Source: Roseicyclus sp. (GTDB lineage Bacteria > Pseudomonadota > Alphaproteobacteria > Rhodobacterales > Rhodobacteraceae). Taken from it: DNA of 64,000 bases. The number at the start of each line of letters is the position of its first letter. Position 1 is the stretch's first letter. Under the pieces are notes generated by a model, which saw only the letters and a list, made by a program, of their open reading frames with translations, had not been told where the DNA came from and searched no databases. The stretch spans positions 1 to 64,000 of the forward strand of contig JAGYJU010000006.1 in the NCBI GenBank assembly GCA_018401965.1, in the 5' to 3' direction. Both the position numbers and the translations under genes were made by a program. Shown piece by piece: positions 36,555-46,544 of this stretch.

Positions 36555-37784
36555 ATGAGACGGGTCGTCGTCACGGGGCTGGGCATCATCTCGCCCATCG
36601 GAAACACCGCCGCCGAGGTGGAGGCGTCCTTGCGCGCGGGCCGCTCGGGCATCGAGACCCATCCCGACATGGTCGAACACGGCTTTCGCAGCCAAATCGC
36701 CGGCACGCTCAAGATCGACCCGGCTGATCATATCGACAAGCGCGCGTTGCGCTTCATGGGGCCGGGGGCGGCCTATGCCCATATCGCCATGGGCCAGGCC
36801 ATCGCTCAGGCCGGCCTGACCGAGGCCGATATCTCGAACGAGCGCACCGGGTTGATCGCGGGCTCTGGCGGGCCCTCGACCAGCGCGATGTTTGCCGCTC
36901 ACCAATCGGTGCTGTCGACCCATGCCACCAAGCGCATCGGCCCCTTTGCCGTGCCCAAGTGCATGTCTTCGACGATCTCCGCAAACCTGGCGACCGCCTA
37001 CAAGATCAAGGGCATCAATTATTCCATCACCTCGGCCTGTTCCACCTCGCTGCATTGCATCGGGGCCGCGTCCGAACAGATCATGCTGGGCAAACAGGAT
37101 GTGATGTTCGCGGGCGGCGCGGAAGAACTCGACTGGACGCTGTCTTGCCTGTTCGACGCGATGGGCGCGATGTCGTCGAAATACAATGACACCCCGCAAA
37201 AGGCCTCCCGCGCCTTCGACGCGGGCCGCGACGGCTTCGTCATCGCGGGCGGCGGCGGCATCGTCGTGCTGGAGGCGCTGGATCACGCATTGGCGCGCGG
37301 GGCCAATATCCTGGCCGAAGTGACGGGCTTTGCCGCCACATCCGATGGCCATGACATGGTCGCCCCCAGCGGGGAAGGCGGCGAACGCGCCATGCGGCTG
37401 GCGCTGCAAACCCTGCCTGCAGGCCGGTCCATCAGCTACATCAACGCCCATGGCACATCGACCCCCGTGGGCGATGTGGGCGAGGTGCAGGCGGTGCGCC
37501 GCGTCTTTGGCGAGGGGGCAACGCCCCCCATCAGCTCGACCAAATCCATGACCGGCCATGCCCAGGGTGCGGCTGGCGCGCTCGAGGCGATCTTTTGCCT
37601 CCTCATGCTCAAGGGCGATTTCATCGCGCCCTCGATCAACGTGGAAACCCTTGATCCGGCGCTGGCACCCGATGAAATTGCAACCGCGCTGCGCGATACC
37701 GCAGGGCTTGATACGGTTATGACGAATTCCTTTGGTTTTGGTGGCACGAACGGCTCCATGCTGCTCAGCCGGTTTGACGGGTAG
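36555..37784 (+). CDS. fabB: 3-oxoacyl-ACP synthase I (KAS I)
   Basis: 409 residues from the ATG at 36555 ([17 protein letters not shown]). It elongates cis-unsaturated acyl chains made by FabA. The active-site cysteine is in [18 protein letters not shown], the histidines in [16 protein letters not shown] and [16 protein letters not shown], with [12 protein letters not shown] at the end. 125 bases separate it from fabA, and fabI follows after 4 bases. Confidence 0.98.
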   Translation: MRRVVVTGLGIISPIGNTAAEVEASLRAGRSGIETHPDMVEHGFRSQIAGTLKIDPADHIDKRALRFMGPGAAYAHIAMGQAIAQAGLTEADISNERTGLIAGSGGPSTSAMFAAHQSVLSTHATKRIGPFAVPKCMSSTISANLATAYKIKGINYSITSACSTSLHCIGAASEQIMLGKQDVMFAGGAEELDWTLSCLFDAMGAMSSKYNDTPQKASRAFDAGRDGFVIAGGGGIVVLEALDHALARGANILAEVTGFAATSDGHDMVAPSGEGGERAMRLALQTLPAGRSISYINAHGTSTPVGDVGEVQAVRRVFGEGATPPISSTKSMTGHAQGAAGALEAIFCLLMLKGDFIAPSINVETLDPALAPDEIATALRDTAGLDTVMTNSFGFGGTNGSMLLSRFDG

Positions 37785-37788
37785 AACG

Positions 37789-38577
37789 ATGGCACATTTG
37801 ATGACGGGCAAACGCGGACTGGTGATGGGGGTCGCGAATGACCGCTCCATCGCATGGGGCATCGCCAAGGCGCTGCATGCCGAGGGGGCCGAGCTGGCCT
37901 TTTCCTACCAGGGCGAAGCCTTCGGCAAGCGCGTGGAACCTTTGGCGGCCTCGCTCGGATCGGATTTCCTGGTCGATGTCGATGTCATGAATGACGCCAG
38001 CATGGATGCCTGTTTCGCCAGCCTCAAGGACCGCTGGGGCAGCCTCGATTTCGTCGTCCATGCCATCGCCTTTTCCGACAAGACCGAACTGACCGGCCGT
38101 TTCATCAACACCAGCCGCGAAAATTTCCGCAACTCGCTGACGATCAGCTGTTATTCCTTCATCGATGTCGCCAAGCGCGCGTCGGAGCTCATGCCCGATG
38201 GCGGCAGCCTGATCACCCTGACCTACCAGGGGTCGAACCGTGTCACGCCCTTCTACAACGTGATGGGCGTGGCCAAGGCGGCGCTGGAAAGCTCGGTGCG
38301 CTATCTTGCCAATGATCTTGGTCCGCAACAGATCCGCGTGAACGCGATTTCGCCTGGTCCGATGAAGACGCTGGCAGGCGCGGCCATCGGCGGGGCGCGC
38401 AAGACCTTCAAGACGACCGAGGCGAACGCCCCCCTGCGCGCCAATGCCACGCTCGAGGCCGTGGGCGGCACCGCCGTCTATCTCGCCTCCGATTACGGGG
38501 CCTGCACGACAGGTGAAATCGTGACGGTGGATGGCGGCTACCACGTTCTGGGCATGTTGCAGCCCGAAAACCTGTAA
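37789..38577 (+). CDS. fabI: Enoyl-ACP reductase (NADH)
   Basis: 262 residues from the ATG at 37789. It completes each elongation cycle by reducing the enoyl-ACP and is the target of triclosan-type inhibitors. FabI features are GLVMGVANDRSIAWGIAKAL (cofactor loop), HAIAFSDK, LTYQGSNRVTPFYNVMGVAK with the Tyr-x6-Lys pair, and TGEIVTVDGGYHVLGM. It is the last gene of fabA-fabB-fabI. Confidence 0.98.
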   Translation: MAHLMTGKRGLVMGVANDRSIAWGIAKALHAEGAELAFSYQGEAFGKRVEPLAASLGSDFLVDVDVMNDASMDACFASLKDRWGSLDFVVHAIAFSDKTELTGRFINTSRENFRNSLTISCYSFIDVAKRASELMPDGGSLITLTYQGSNRVTPFYNVMGVAKAALESSVRYLANDLGPQQIRVNAISPGPMKTLAGAAIGGARKTFKTTEANAPLRANATLEAVGGTAVYLASDYGACTTGEIVTVDGGYHVLGMLQPENL

Positions 38578-38643
38578 CGGGCCGGGCCGGGGCGCGCGCA
38601 AACATGCCCCCCGGCCACATCCCGTCAAACGGCGCGCATCGCC

Positions 38644-39072
38644 TCAGGCGACGCTGACCACTTCCACCGCAAAGGTCAGATCCTGGCCCGCCAGCGGATG
38701 GTTGGCATCCAGCGTGACATGCGCCTCGGTCACCTCGGCCACGGTCACCGGCATCGCCTGCCCATCGGGGGTCTGCACCTGCAACTGCGTGCCCAGGTCC
38801 AGCGGGATGTGATCGGGCACCGCATCGCGCGGCACCTGTTGCATCGCCTCTTCGCGGCGCGGGCCATAGGCCATCTCGGCGGGGATGGTCACGGTTTTCT
38901 GGTCACCCACGGCCATGCCGTCCAACGCGGCCTCCAGCCCCGGAATGATCTGGCCCGCCCCCATCTGAAAGGTCAGCGGGTCACGGCCCGCGGAACTGTC
39001 AAAGGTGCTGCCATCGGCAAGGGTGCCGGTGTAGTGAATGGATACGGTCGTGCCAGCGATGGCCTGTGTCAT
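38644..39072 (-). CDS. FKBP-type peptidyl-prolyl isomerase (SlyD-like)
   Basis: 142 residues from the ATG at 39072 (MTQAIAGTTVSIHYTG). The FKBP core is split by an insert-in-flap domain, as in SlyD: TLADGSTFDSSAGRDPL, MGAGQIIPGLEAALDGM, DQKTVTIPAEMAYGPR, then the flap domain and VTLDANHPLAGQDLTF. There is no histidine-rich metal-binding tail. It likely acts as a folding helper in the cytoplasm. Confidence 0.92.
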   Translation of the reverse strand: MTQAIAGTTVSIHYTGTLADGSTFDSSAGRDPLTFQMGAGQIIPGLEAALDGMAVGDQKTVTIPAEMAYGPRREEAMQQVPRDAVPDHIPLDLGTQLQVQTPDGQAMPVTVAEVTEAHVTLDANHPLAGQDLTFAVEVVSVA

Positions 39073-39236
39073 GGGAAAACCTTGATATGGGGGAGAGGTG
39101 GGTTTGGCGGCATGGTTTGAACGGCCGCGGCTCTTGCACAGCATAGGGGTTTGCGGCGAAAGATGAAACCGGGGCGACACGAATTGTCGCGGCGCCCGCA
39201 ACCTGCAAGGCTGGGCGCACCCCCGGAAAGGCCGCC

Positions 39237-39923
39237 ATGACCAAGATCACCACCTGTATTTTCGACGCCTATGGCACGCTGTTCGACGTGAACGCCGCCG
39301 CCCGCACCCTTGCCGGGTCGGGGGGGCGGGCCGATTTCGCCGCCGTCTGGGCGCAGGTCTCGGCCGATTGGCGCCACAAGCAGCTGCAATACACATGGCT
39401 GCGCGCGATCACGGGCGATCACTGCGATTTCTGGCAGGTCACGCAAGACGGGCTCGATTGGGCGCTGGAGCGTGCAAAGCTTGACGATCCCGAGCTGCGG
39501 CAGGCGCTTTTGGGTCTCTACTGGACGCTGGCCGCCTATCCCGAGGCCCCCGCCGTGTTGCGCGCGCTGCAAGCCGCCGGTCTGAACCGCGCCATCCTGT
39601 CCAACGGCAGCCCCGCGATGCTCGAGGCCGCCGTGACCTCTGCGGGCTTGGGCGATCTGCTCGATGCCGTGATCAGCGTCGAGGATGTGGGCGTCTTCAA
39701 ACCCCATGCCCGCATCTACGATCTGGTGGGCGCGCGCTTTGGCTGCACCCCCGACCAGGTCTTGTTCGTCTCCGCCAATGGCTGGGATGCGGCATCGGCG
39801 GCCGCCTACGGCTTTCACACGCTCTGGATCAACCGCGCCGGCGACCCGGTCGACCGCCTGCCGGGCCGCCCCGAAAGCGTGGCGGGCGACCTGTCGGCGG
39901 TGCCCAACATCCTGGGGGTGTGA
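39237..39923 (+). CDS. Haloacid dehalogenase, type II (HAD superfamily)
   Basis: 228 residues. It is similar to L-2-haloacid dehalogenases, which hydrolyse 2-haloalkanoates through an aspartyl ester. HAD motif I is CIFDAYGTLFDV (nucleophile Asp near residue 10), motif II is AILSNGSPAML, the lysine is in GVFKPHARIYDLV, and motif III is FVSANGWDAASAAAYGF. The SANGWD form is characteristic of the dehalogenase subgroup rather than of phosphatases. It heads a three-gene set with the hydrolase (2 bases downstream) and the ammonia-lyase. Confidence 0.85.
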   Translation: MTKITTCIFDAYGTLFDVNAAARTLAGSGGRADFAAVWAQVSADWRHKQLQYTWLRAITGDHCDFWQVTQDGLDWALERAKLDDPELRQALLGLYWTLAAYPEAPAVLRALQAAGLNRAILSNGSPAMLEAAVTSAGLGDLLDAVISVEDVGVFKPHARIYDLVGARFGCTPDQVLFVSANGWDAASAAAYGFHTLWINRAGDPVDRLPGRPESVAGDLSAVPNILGV

Positions 39924-39925
39924 CG

Positions 39926-40761
39926 ATGGAGTTCGTCACCGCCCGCGACGGTCTGCGGCTTGCCTACGAAGACAGCGGCACCGGTCAGCCGCTGCTGTGC
40001 CTGCCGGGTCTGACGCGCAACATGGATGATTTCGAGCCGGTGCTGGCGGCCTTCGGGGACCGCGCCCGGATCATCCGGATGGATTTTCGCGGGCGCGGCA
40101 GCTCTGAGTACGGCGACCCCGCCAGCTACCAGGTGCCGGTCGAGGCGGGCGATGTCCTTACGCTTCTCGATCATCTTGGCCTGTCGCGCGTGACCCTCCT
40201 TGGCACCTCGCGCGGCGGGTTGGTGGCGCTGGTGCTGGCCGCCATGGCGCGGCCCCGGATCGCGGGGGTCATCTTCAACGACATCGGCCCCGACATCATG
40301 CCCGAAGGCCTGGCCTATATCATGGATTACCTGGGCAAACCGCCGCGCGCCAAAACTCTTGCCGAGGCGGCGGCGGGGTTCGCCCGCCATTACGCCCCCG
40401 CCTTTCACGGCGTGCCTGATGCCACCTGGGCCGCGATGGCGCGACGGCTGTTCGTGGAACGCGATGGCGCGTTGCACAACCGCTATGACCCGCGCCTGCG
40501 CGACGCGACAGCCCCCGCCTTTGAACCCGGCGCGCAGGCCCCCGATCTCTGGCCGCTGTTCGATGCGCTGGCGGGCGCGCCGCTCGGGCTGATCCGGGGG
40601 CGGGCTCCAACATCCTGTCGGCCCGAACCGCCGCCGAAATGCGCCGCCGCCGCCCCGACATGGCCTTTGCCGATATCGCGGGGCGCGGCCATGTGCCCTT
40701 TCTCGATGAACCCGAGGCGGTCGCCGTGATCGCCACCGTGCTGGAGCAGACCAAAGAATGA
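39926..40761 (+). pseudogene. Alpha/beta hydrolase, one frameshift near the C-terminus
   Basis: From the ATG at 39926 the protein shows LLCLPGLTRNMDDFEPVL (oxyanion region), MDFRGRGSSEYGDPASY and the nucleophile elbow LLGTSRGGLVALVLAA. The frame is lost at the run of five G at 40596-40600. One extra G restores GSNILSARTAAEMRRR and GRGHVPFLDEPEAVAVI, which contains the catalytic histidine (GHVPFLDEP), and a stop overlapping the next start (ATGA at 40758). The corrected length is about 278 residues. The substrate is unknown. Confidence 0.8.
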
Positions 40762-41732
40762 CCACCATCACCCTGATCGAAGCCGCCCATGACCGCGCCC
40801 GGGGTGTCGTGCGGCAGACCCCGCTCTTGTCCTCGCCCTTTCTCGATGACATCGCGGGCCGCCCGGTGCTGGCCAAGGCCGAGGTGCTGCAACACACCGG
40901 CAGCTTCAAGTTTCGTGGCGGTTGGGCGGCGGTCTCCGCGCTCGATCCCGCGACGCGCGCGCGCGGCGTCCTTGCCTTTTCCTCGGGCAATCACGCGCAG
41001 GGCGTGGCCCATGCGGCGGCGCTGCATGGCGTGCCCGCCGTGATCATCATGCCCCGCGACGCGCCGGCGCTGAAGATCGAGAACACCCGCGCCCTAGGGG
41101 CCGAGGTGGTGCTTTATGACCGCGCGGGCGGCGAGAACCGCGAAGAGATCGGCGCGCGCCTTCAGGCCGAGCGCAACATGACCCTGGTCAAACCCTTCGA
41201 TGACGCGCAGGTCATCGCGGGCCAGGGCACCTGTGGCCTTGAAATCGCGGCGCAGGCGGCGGATCTGGGCATCACCAAGGCCACCGTCCTGACCTGCTGC
41301 GGCGGCGGCGGGCTGACCTCGGGCATCGCGCTGGCCTTGGCGGCAAAAGCCCCCGACATGATCGTGCGCCCGGTCGAACCCGAAGGCTTTGACGACACCG
41401 CGATCTCTCTTGCTGCAGGCCAGCGCACCCGCCACGGCTCGCCCGAGGCGGGGTTTTGCGACGCGATCCTGACGCCGATGCCCGGCGCGATCACCTTCCC
41501 GATCCTGTCGCGTCTCTGCGGCCCCGGCCTCGTGGTGACGGAGGCAGAGGTGAAAGAGGCGATGCGCCTTGCCGCGACCCGGCTCAAACTGGTAGTGGAA
41601 CCGGGCGGGGCGGTGGCGCTGGCGGCGGCGCTGTTTCACGGCCGCGATCTGGCCGATGGCCCGGTGATCTGCACCCTGTCGGGCGGCAATGCCGACCCTG
41701 CCGCCTATGCCGACATCCTCGCGGGGGGCTAA
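40758..41732 (+). CDS. Threonine/serine dehydratase-like PLP enzyme
   Basis: 324 residues of the fold-type II PLP family (catabolic threonine dehydratase, serine racemase and 3-hydroxyaspartate ammonia-lyase relatives). The PLP lysine is in HTGSFKFRGGWAAVS (near residue 52), FSSGNHAQGVAHAAALHG follows, and the phosphate-binding loop is TCCGGGGLTSGIALAL. There is no C-terminal ACT regulatory domain, so it is a catabolic, non-isoleucine-regulated type. The start overlaps the hydrolase stop (ATGA). Confidence 0.88.
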   Translation: MTTITLIEAAHDRARGVVRQTPLLSSPFLDDIAGRPVLAKAEVLQHTGSFKFRGGWAAVSALDPATRARGVLAFSSGNHAQGVAHAAALHGVPAVIIMPRDAPALKIENTRALGAEVVLYDRAGGENREEIGARLQAERNMTLVKPFDDAQVIAGQGTCGLEIAAQAADLGITKATVLTCCGGGGLTSGIALALAAKAPDMIVRPVEPEGFDDTAISLAAGQRTRHGSPEAGFCDAILTPMPGAITFPILSRLCGPGLVVTEAEVKEAMRLAATRLKLVVEPGGAVALAAALFHGRDLADGPVICTLSGGNADPAAYADILAGG

Positions 41733-41762
41733 GGGCTTCACCTTTCCTTAAATACGCAACAG

Positions 41763-42995
41763 CTACCGCGCCACCGGCATGACCGGGGGGGCGGGGCGCG
41801 CGCGGGTGCGCACGTAGATCACGAAAGCCCCCGCCATCAGCACCGCGCCCAGCAAGAAGGGTGCGCCCGGCAACCAGATTGCGCCCTCGGGCCGGGTGAA
41901 CCAGAAAAACGCCTGGGTCATGATCAGCGGCGACAAGATCATCGACAGGGCCGAGATCGACGACAGGACGCCCTGCAATTCGCCCTGTTGATCGGCCCCC
42001 GCCGCCCGGCTCATCACGCCTTGCATCGCCGGGGCGACGATCGCGCCGACCGCCGAGATCGGGATCAACACCCAGATCATCCAGCCCTGTGTCGCCACGC
42101 CATAAAGCAGCAGGCAGACCGTGTTCAGGATCAAGCCCCAGACCACAGCGCGGGTTTCGCCCAGGCGCGGCAGGATCGCCCGGATCAGCCCGGCCTGCAC
42201 CACCGCGATGGCCACGCCGTAGGCCGCCAGCGACAGGCCCACCATCCGCGCATCCCAGCCAAAGGCGCCCTGGATGTAATAGGCCCAGACGGCAGGATAG
42301 GTGAAATTGGCGATCTGGTAGGCCAGCATCACCGCCAACAAGGGCCGAACGCCGGGCAGCTTGCCAATCGCCTTGAGCGCGCCCGCCGGGTTGGCACGCG
42401 ACCAGCTGAAGGCGCGCCGCCGCGCCGCAGGCAGGCTTTCGGGCAGAACGAAATACCCGAAGGCGAAATTCAGGCCCGCAAGACAGGCCGCCGCCACAAA
42501 GGGCGCGCGCGGGTCAAGCCCGCCCAGCATCCCGCCCAGCGCCGGGCCAAAGATGAAGCCCATCCCGAAGCCTGCCGAGATCAGGCCGAAATTCTGCGCC
42601 CGTTTCGATCCGTCGGTGATATCGGCCATATAGGCCAGCGCGGTGGAATGCGTCGCCGCCGCCGCCCCCGCCACGATCCGCCCCAGCAAGAGCAGCCAGA
42701 TCGACCCGGCTAGCGCCATGATGACGTAATCCACCGCCAGGACCGCCATCGACACCAACAGGATCGGCCGCCGCCCGAACCGGTCCGACAGGTTGCCCAG
42801 CGTGGGCGACAGCCCGAATTGCATCACCGCGTAGGAGGCCGACAGGATGCCCCCCCATAGCGCCGCATCCGACAGGCTCGCGCCGCGCACCTCGCGGATC
42901 AGGTCCGGGATCACCGGCAAGATCAGGCCGATGCCCATCGCGTCCAGCGTGACGGTGATCAGGATGAACAGGACAGGCAGGCGGGGCTGGGCCAT
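41763..42995 (-). CDS. MFS transporter, TetA/TCR family
   Basis: 410 residues with about 12 transmembrane helices. It shows the MFS loop 2-3 motif GNLSDRFGRRPILL and the early helix segment LDAMGIGLILPVIPDLI, typical of the TCR/Tet drug:H+ antiporter group. Relatives export tetracyclines or other drugs, but a role in resistance cannot be inferred from sequence alone. It stands alone downstream of pcaB. A palindrome at 43023-43044 lies just upstream of its ATG. Confidence 0.9.
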   Translation of the reverse strand: MAQPRLPVLFILITVTLDAMGIGLILPVIPDLIREVRGASLSDAALWGGILSASYAVMQFGLSPTLGNLSDRFGRRPILLVSMAVLAVDYVIMALAGSIWLLLLGRIVAGAAAATHSTALAYMADITDGSKRAQNFGLISAGFGMGFIFGPALGGMLGGLDPRAPFVAAACLAGLNFAFGYFVLPESLPAARRRAFSWSRANPAGALKAIGKLPGVRPLLAVMLAYQIANFTYPAVWAYYIQGAFGWDARMVGLSLAAYGVAIAVVQAGLIRAILPRLGETRAVVWGLILNTVCLLLYGVATQGWMIWVLIPISAVGAIVAPAMQGVMSRAAGADQQGELQGVLSSISALSMILSPLIMTQAFFWFTRPEGAIWLPGAPFLLGAVLMAGAFVIYVRTRARPAPPVMPVAR

Positions 42996-43022
42996 GGGCG
43001 CGCTTTCGGGAGGGGCAAAGGC

Positions 43023-43044
43023 ACTGTCAACCTAGATTGACAGT
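43023..43044. promoter_or_regulatory. Palindrome between pcaB and the MFS gene
   Basis: ACTGTCAA (43023-43030) and TTGACAGT (43037-43044) are perfect inverted repeats with a six-base spacer. They lie directly after the pcaB stop and 28 bases before the MFS start. There is no T-run, so an operator for the MFS gene is more likely than a terminator. Confidence 0.5.
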
Positions 43045-44377
43045 TTAGCCTTGTCCATCGCCGATTGCCCGCGCTGCACGGGCGAAATCGCGGGCTTCTC
43101 GCGGGGCGCTGCCCAGGGTTTCCACCCCCGACAACGGCGGCAGCGCCACTATCGGGCCGGGCCTCTGCCACAAGATCGGGCAGGGGCCTGCCCGTGTCCT
43201 GCGCCTCACGCGCCAGGCGCTTGACCAGCGCCTGCGCCTCGGGCCGGGGCAGGGTGGCGGTCAGCGCAAAACTCAGCGTCTCGGCATGGATCAGCCCAAG
43301 CGGGTCGGCCAGCCGCGCGGCCATGGCGGCGCGGTCGGGCGCAATGGCCCCCGCCAGATCCTGCAAGATCGCCGCCGATTTGCCTGCCGCCATCACCACC
43401 TGCGGCAAGATCAGCCATTCGGTGAACCAGGCCGCGCCATCGCGCGCCTCGCGCGCGCCCCCGGCCAGCGCCGCGCTTTGCGGGGCGGCAAAGCGCGCCA
43501 GCGCCACCAGGACCGAGGGCGCGACCGGGTTTTGTTTCTGCGGCATGGTCGAAGATGCGCCGCCCCCCGCCAGCCGAAGCTCTGCCACGTCGCTCCGGGT
43601 CAGGATCAACAGGTCCTCGCCGGGCTTGGCGCCCGCGCCCGCGATATCGGTGCACAGCTGCGCAACCTCGCCGATCAGCGCGCGTTCCGCGTGCCAGCTC
43701 CGGCCGGGGTCTGCCAGGCCAAGGGCCTGCGCCAGATCGGCCCGGATCAGCGCAGGGTCAGGCCCCAGCATCGTGCCGGTGCCGCCCGCCCCCGACAGCG
43801 ACACCGCCAGCCTCGGGCGGAGCTCGCGCAGCCGCTGCACGCACGCGCAGTAGCGGCCAGCCCCAATTGGCCACCAGCGCCCCCAAGCTGGAGGGCACCG
43901 CCACCTGCCCATAGGTGCGCGCGGCCATCGGCGTTTCGGCCTCTGCCTCGGCCAGCCGGGCCAGCGCGGCGAGGCCCCCCACAAGCCGCACCTCGATCAG
44001 CGTCAGCGCGCGGGCCAGCCGCAGCATCAGGCCGCTGTCCTGGATGTCCTGGCTGGTGGCGCCGTAATGCAGCCAGGCGGCATGTTCGGGCGCCTCGAAG
44101 GCCTTGCGCATCGCCTCCACCAGGCCGGGCACGCTCACACCGTTTTGCGCCACGCCAGCGGTCAGCCCCAGGGGGTCGATCTGGATTTCCATCGCCGCGC
44201 GGTGCAAAAACGCCCCCGAAACCTCCGGGATCACGCCCGCGCGCCCTTGCACCCGCGCAAGCGCGCCCAGAACCAGCATCATCGCGCGGATCTCGGCGGT
44301 GTCCGAAAACAGCCGCGCCAGATCGTCATCGCCAAAAGCCCCCGATACAGCGCGCTGTCAAACAGGCTCGCGCTCAT
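43045..44377 (-). pseudogene. pcaB: 3-carboxy-cis,cis-muconate cycloisomerase, three frameshifts
   Basis: A fumarase/aspartase-superfamily enzyme of the protocatechuate branch. The frame starts at the ATG at 44377 (MSASLFDSALYRG), overlapping the pcaD stop. It shifts at a five-C run (44339-44343), again near 43846-43850 and again near 43151-43156. Corrected, it reads DDDLARLFSDTAEIRAMM, HYGATSQDIQDSGLMLRLA, TYGQVAVPSSLGALVANW, then the superfamily signature GGASSTMPQKQNPVAPS, ending ARAIGDGQG at the stop 43045-43047. Three indels in one gene suggest either a decayed gene or a poorly sequenced stretch. pcaG/H/C are not in the window. Confidence 0.85.
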
Positions 44378-45174
44378 GCGTCGGCCCCCGCATGCCCGAT
44401 GTCGCGCAGGAATCCCGCCAGAAGCGGGCCGAAGACCTCGGGCTTTTCCACGCAGGGCAAATGTCCCGCGCCCCGGATCAGGTCGTAGCGCGCGCCAGGG
44501 ATCAGGTCGGCCAGGTCGCGCACCAGGTCGGGCGGCGTCGATCCATCCTCGGAGCCCGCGATCACCAGCGCGGGCAGGCGCAGCGCCGCCGTGGTGGCGT
44601 AGAAATCGCTGCCCGCGATCGCCGCCGAACATCCCGAATAGCCCTCGGCGGGGGTGGTTTCCACCATGCGCCGCCAGGGCGTGACCTGCGGCCCCTCTCG
44701 GAAGGGTTTGGAAAACCATCGTTCCATGATTGCATCCGACATGGCCGCCAGGCCCTGCGTCTCGACCATGGCGATGCGGTCCGCCCAAAGGTCGCGGGTG
44801 CCGATCTTTGGCGCGGTGTTCGACAAGACCACCGCGCGCACCAGGTCCAGCCGCTTGGCCGCCAGCCCCTGGGCGATCATGCCGCCGATGGACAGGCCCA
44901 CGAAGACGCAATCGCGCACCGCCAGCGTGTCGAGCAGCCGTTCCGCATCACGGATCAGCGCGCCCATCGTGTAGGGCGCGGGCGGGCAGCTCGAGAGCCC
45001 ATGCCCGCGCTTGTCATAGCGGAGGATCCGCAGCCCGGCGGGCAGATGCGGCAGGATCTGGTCCCACAGCCGGAAATCGGTACCAAGCGAATTGGCAAAG
45101 ACCACCACCGGCCCGTCGCGCGGGCCGGTATCGGCATAATGCAGCACCACGTCGCCCAGATCGAGACTGTCCAT
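44374..45174 (-). CDS. pcaD: 3-oxoadipate enol-lactonase
   Basis: 266 residues from the ATG at 45174 (MDSLDLGDVVLHYADTG). This alpha/beta-hydrolase converts 3-oxoadipate enol-lactone to 3-oxoadipate in protocatechuate and catechol degradation. The motifs are VVFANSLGTDFRLWDQ, LRYDKRGHGLSS, the nucleophile serine in CVFVGLSIGGMIAQGLAA, and the histidine in RGAGHLPCVEKPEVF. It overlaps pcaB by four bases (ATGA). It diverges from the alcohol dehydrogenase at 45350. Confidence 0.9.
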   Translation of the reverse strand: MDSLDLGDVVLHYADTGPRDGPVVVFANSLGTDFRLWDQILPHLPAGLRILRYDKRGHGLSSCPPAPYTMGALIRDAERLLDTLAVRDCVFVGLSIGGMIAQGLAAKRLDLVRAVVLSNTAPKIGTRDLWADRIAMVETQGLAAMSDAIMERWFSKPFREGPQVTPWRRMVETTPAEGYSGCSAAIAGSDFYATTAALRLPALVIAGSEDGSTPPDLVRDLADLIPGARYDLIRGAGHLPCVEKPEVFGPLLAGFLRDIGHAGADA

Positions 45175-45349
45175 CGCATCCTCCGTCTTTGGCATCGGTT
45201 TTGGGCCAGCCGCGCGCCCGCTGCAAGGGCGACGGGCGCGTTGCGTCGCGAAGATCAGCATTTCGGGGCGCGGATTCGCCTTGCGGCCCGCGCCACCTGT
45301 GTAAGGATGGGCCCCGCGACAGGATCAACCAGAACCGGGGAGGGGTCTG

Positions 45350-46450
45350 ATGCCATCCACCATCCGCGCCGCCGTCTGCCGCCAATTCGGCGCGCCGCTG
45401 GCGATCGAAACCCTGACCTTGCGCGATCCCGGCCCCGGCGAGATCGAGGTGACGCTCGAGGCGGTGGCGATCTGCCATTCCGACATCTCCTATATTGAAG
45501 GGGCCTGGGGCGGGGCCTTGCCCGCGGTCTATGGCCACGAGGCGGCGGGGCGCATCAGCGCGCTGGGGCCGGGCATAACCCGGCATGCCATCGGCGACAG
45601 GGTGCTGGTGACGCTGATCCGGTCCTGCGGGGCCTGCGCCGCCTGCACCGCCGGCAGGCCGATCTATTGCAGCGCCAACGCCGACAGCGCCCCGAAACTG
45701 TCGGATGCGACCGGCGCGTCGGTCCATGCCGCGATGGAATGTGGCGCCTTCGCGGAAAAGGTCATCATCGACCAGTCCCAGGCCGCGCCGCTGGGCGATG
45801 CGATCCCGCCCCAGGCCGCCTGTCTCCTGGCCTGCGGGGTGCCGACGGGGGTGGGGGCGGTGGTCAATACCGCCCGCGTGCGCCCGGGCGACACGGTGGT
45901 GGTGATCGGCGCGGGCGGCGTCGGCCTGAACGCGGTGCAGGGCGCGCGGCTCGCGGGCGCGGCCCGGATCATAGCGATGGATCTCGAGCCCGCCAAGCTC
46001 GGCGATGCGCGCGATTTCGGCGCCACCGACACGATCCTGGCCACCGAGGCCAAGCCCTGGCGCGCGCTGGGCCTGATCACCGGCGGCCGGCTGGCCGATC
46101 ATGTCTTCGTCAGCGTCGGGGCCATCCCCGCCTATGACATGGCGCTGCGCCTGATCGCGCCGGGGGGCACGGTCTATGCCGTCGGCATGCCCCATTCCGG
46201 CGCGCTTTCCGTCTATGAACCGGTGATCCTTGCCGCCCTGGGCCAGGGGATACGCGGCACCAAGATGGGCGATGTCGTGCTGGCGCGCGACATCCCCTGG
46301 ATGGTCGATCTCTATGCCCAGGACCGGTTGAAACTCGATGAACTGGTGTCGCGGCATTGGTCCTTCGACCAGATCAACGCGGCCATCGCCGACACCAATG
46401 CGGGCCAGGCGCGCCGCAACGTGCTGATCTTTCCACCCCGTCCCGGATGA
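45350..46450 (+). CDS. Zinc-dependent alcohol dehydrogenase (MDR family)
   Basis: 366 residues of the class III-like medium-chain dehydrogenase group. The catalytic zinc site is in ICHSDISYIEG and YGHEAAGRI. The structural zinc is held by four cysteines in CGACAACTAGRPIYC. The NAD-binding loop is VVVIGAGGVGLNAVQGA. The start follows GGGGAGGG. The MR/MLE-family gene follows after about 95 bases, and a FadR-type regulator converges on both, which suggests a sugar- or polyol-acid pathway. The substrate is not deducible. Confidence 0.88.
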   Translation: MPSTIRAAVCRQFGAPLAIETLTLRDPGPGEIEVTLEAVAICHSDISYIEGAWGGALPAVYGHEAAGRISALGPGITRHAIGDRVLVTLIRSCGACAACTAGRPIYCSANADSAPKLSDATGASVHAAMECGAFAEKVIIDQSQAAPLGDAIPPQAACLLACGVPTGVGAVVNTARVRPGDTVVVIGAGGVGLNAVQGARLAGAARIIAMDLEPAKLGDARDFGATDTILATEAKPWRALGLITGGRLADHVFVSVGAIPAYDMALRLIAPGGTVYAVGMPHSGALSVYEPVILAALGQGIRGTKMGDVVLARDIPWMVDLYAQDRLKLDELVSRHWSFDQINAAIADTNAGQARRNVLIFPPRPG

Positions 46451-46544
46451 TCCCGGTTTCTCCGTTTTCCAAATATCCCGGGGGGCCGGGGGGCTGGCCC
46501 CCCGTCCCGCCCGTTCCACAGGCCCAAGCACAGGCGACATCTCC

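Noticed and set aside
41763-42995. Calling the MFS gene a tetracycline-resistance determinant
   Set aside because: It belongs to the TetA/TCR family, but many chromosomal members have other or unknown substrates and nothing local supports resistance.
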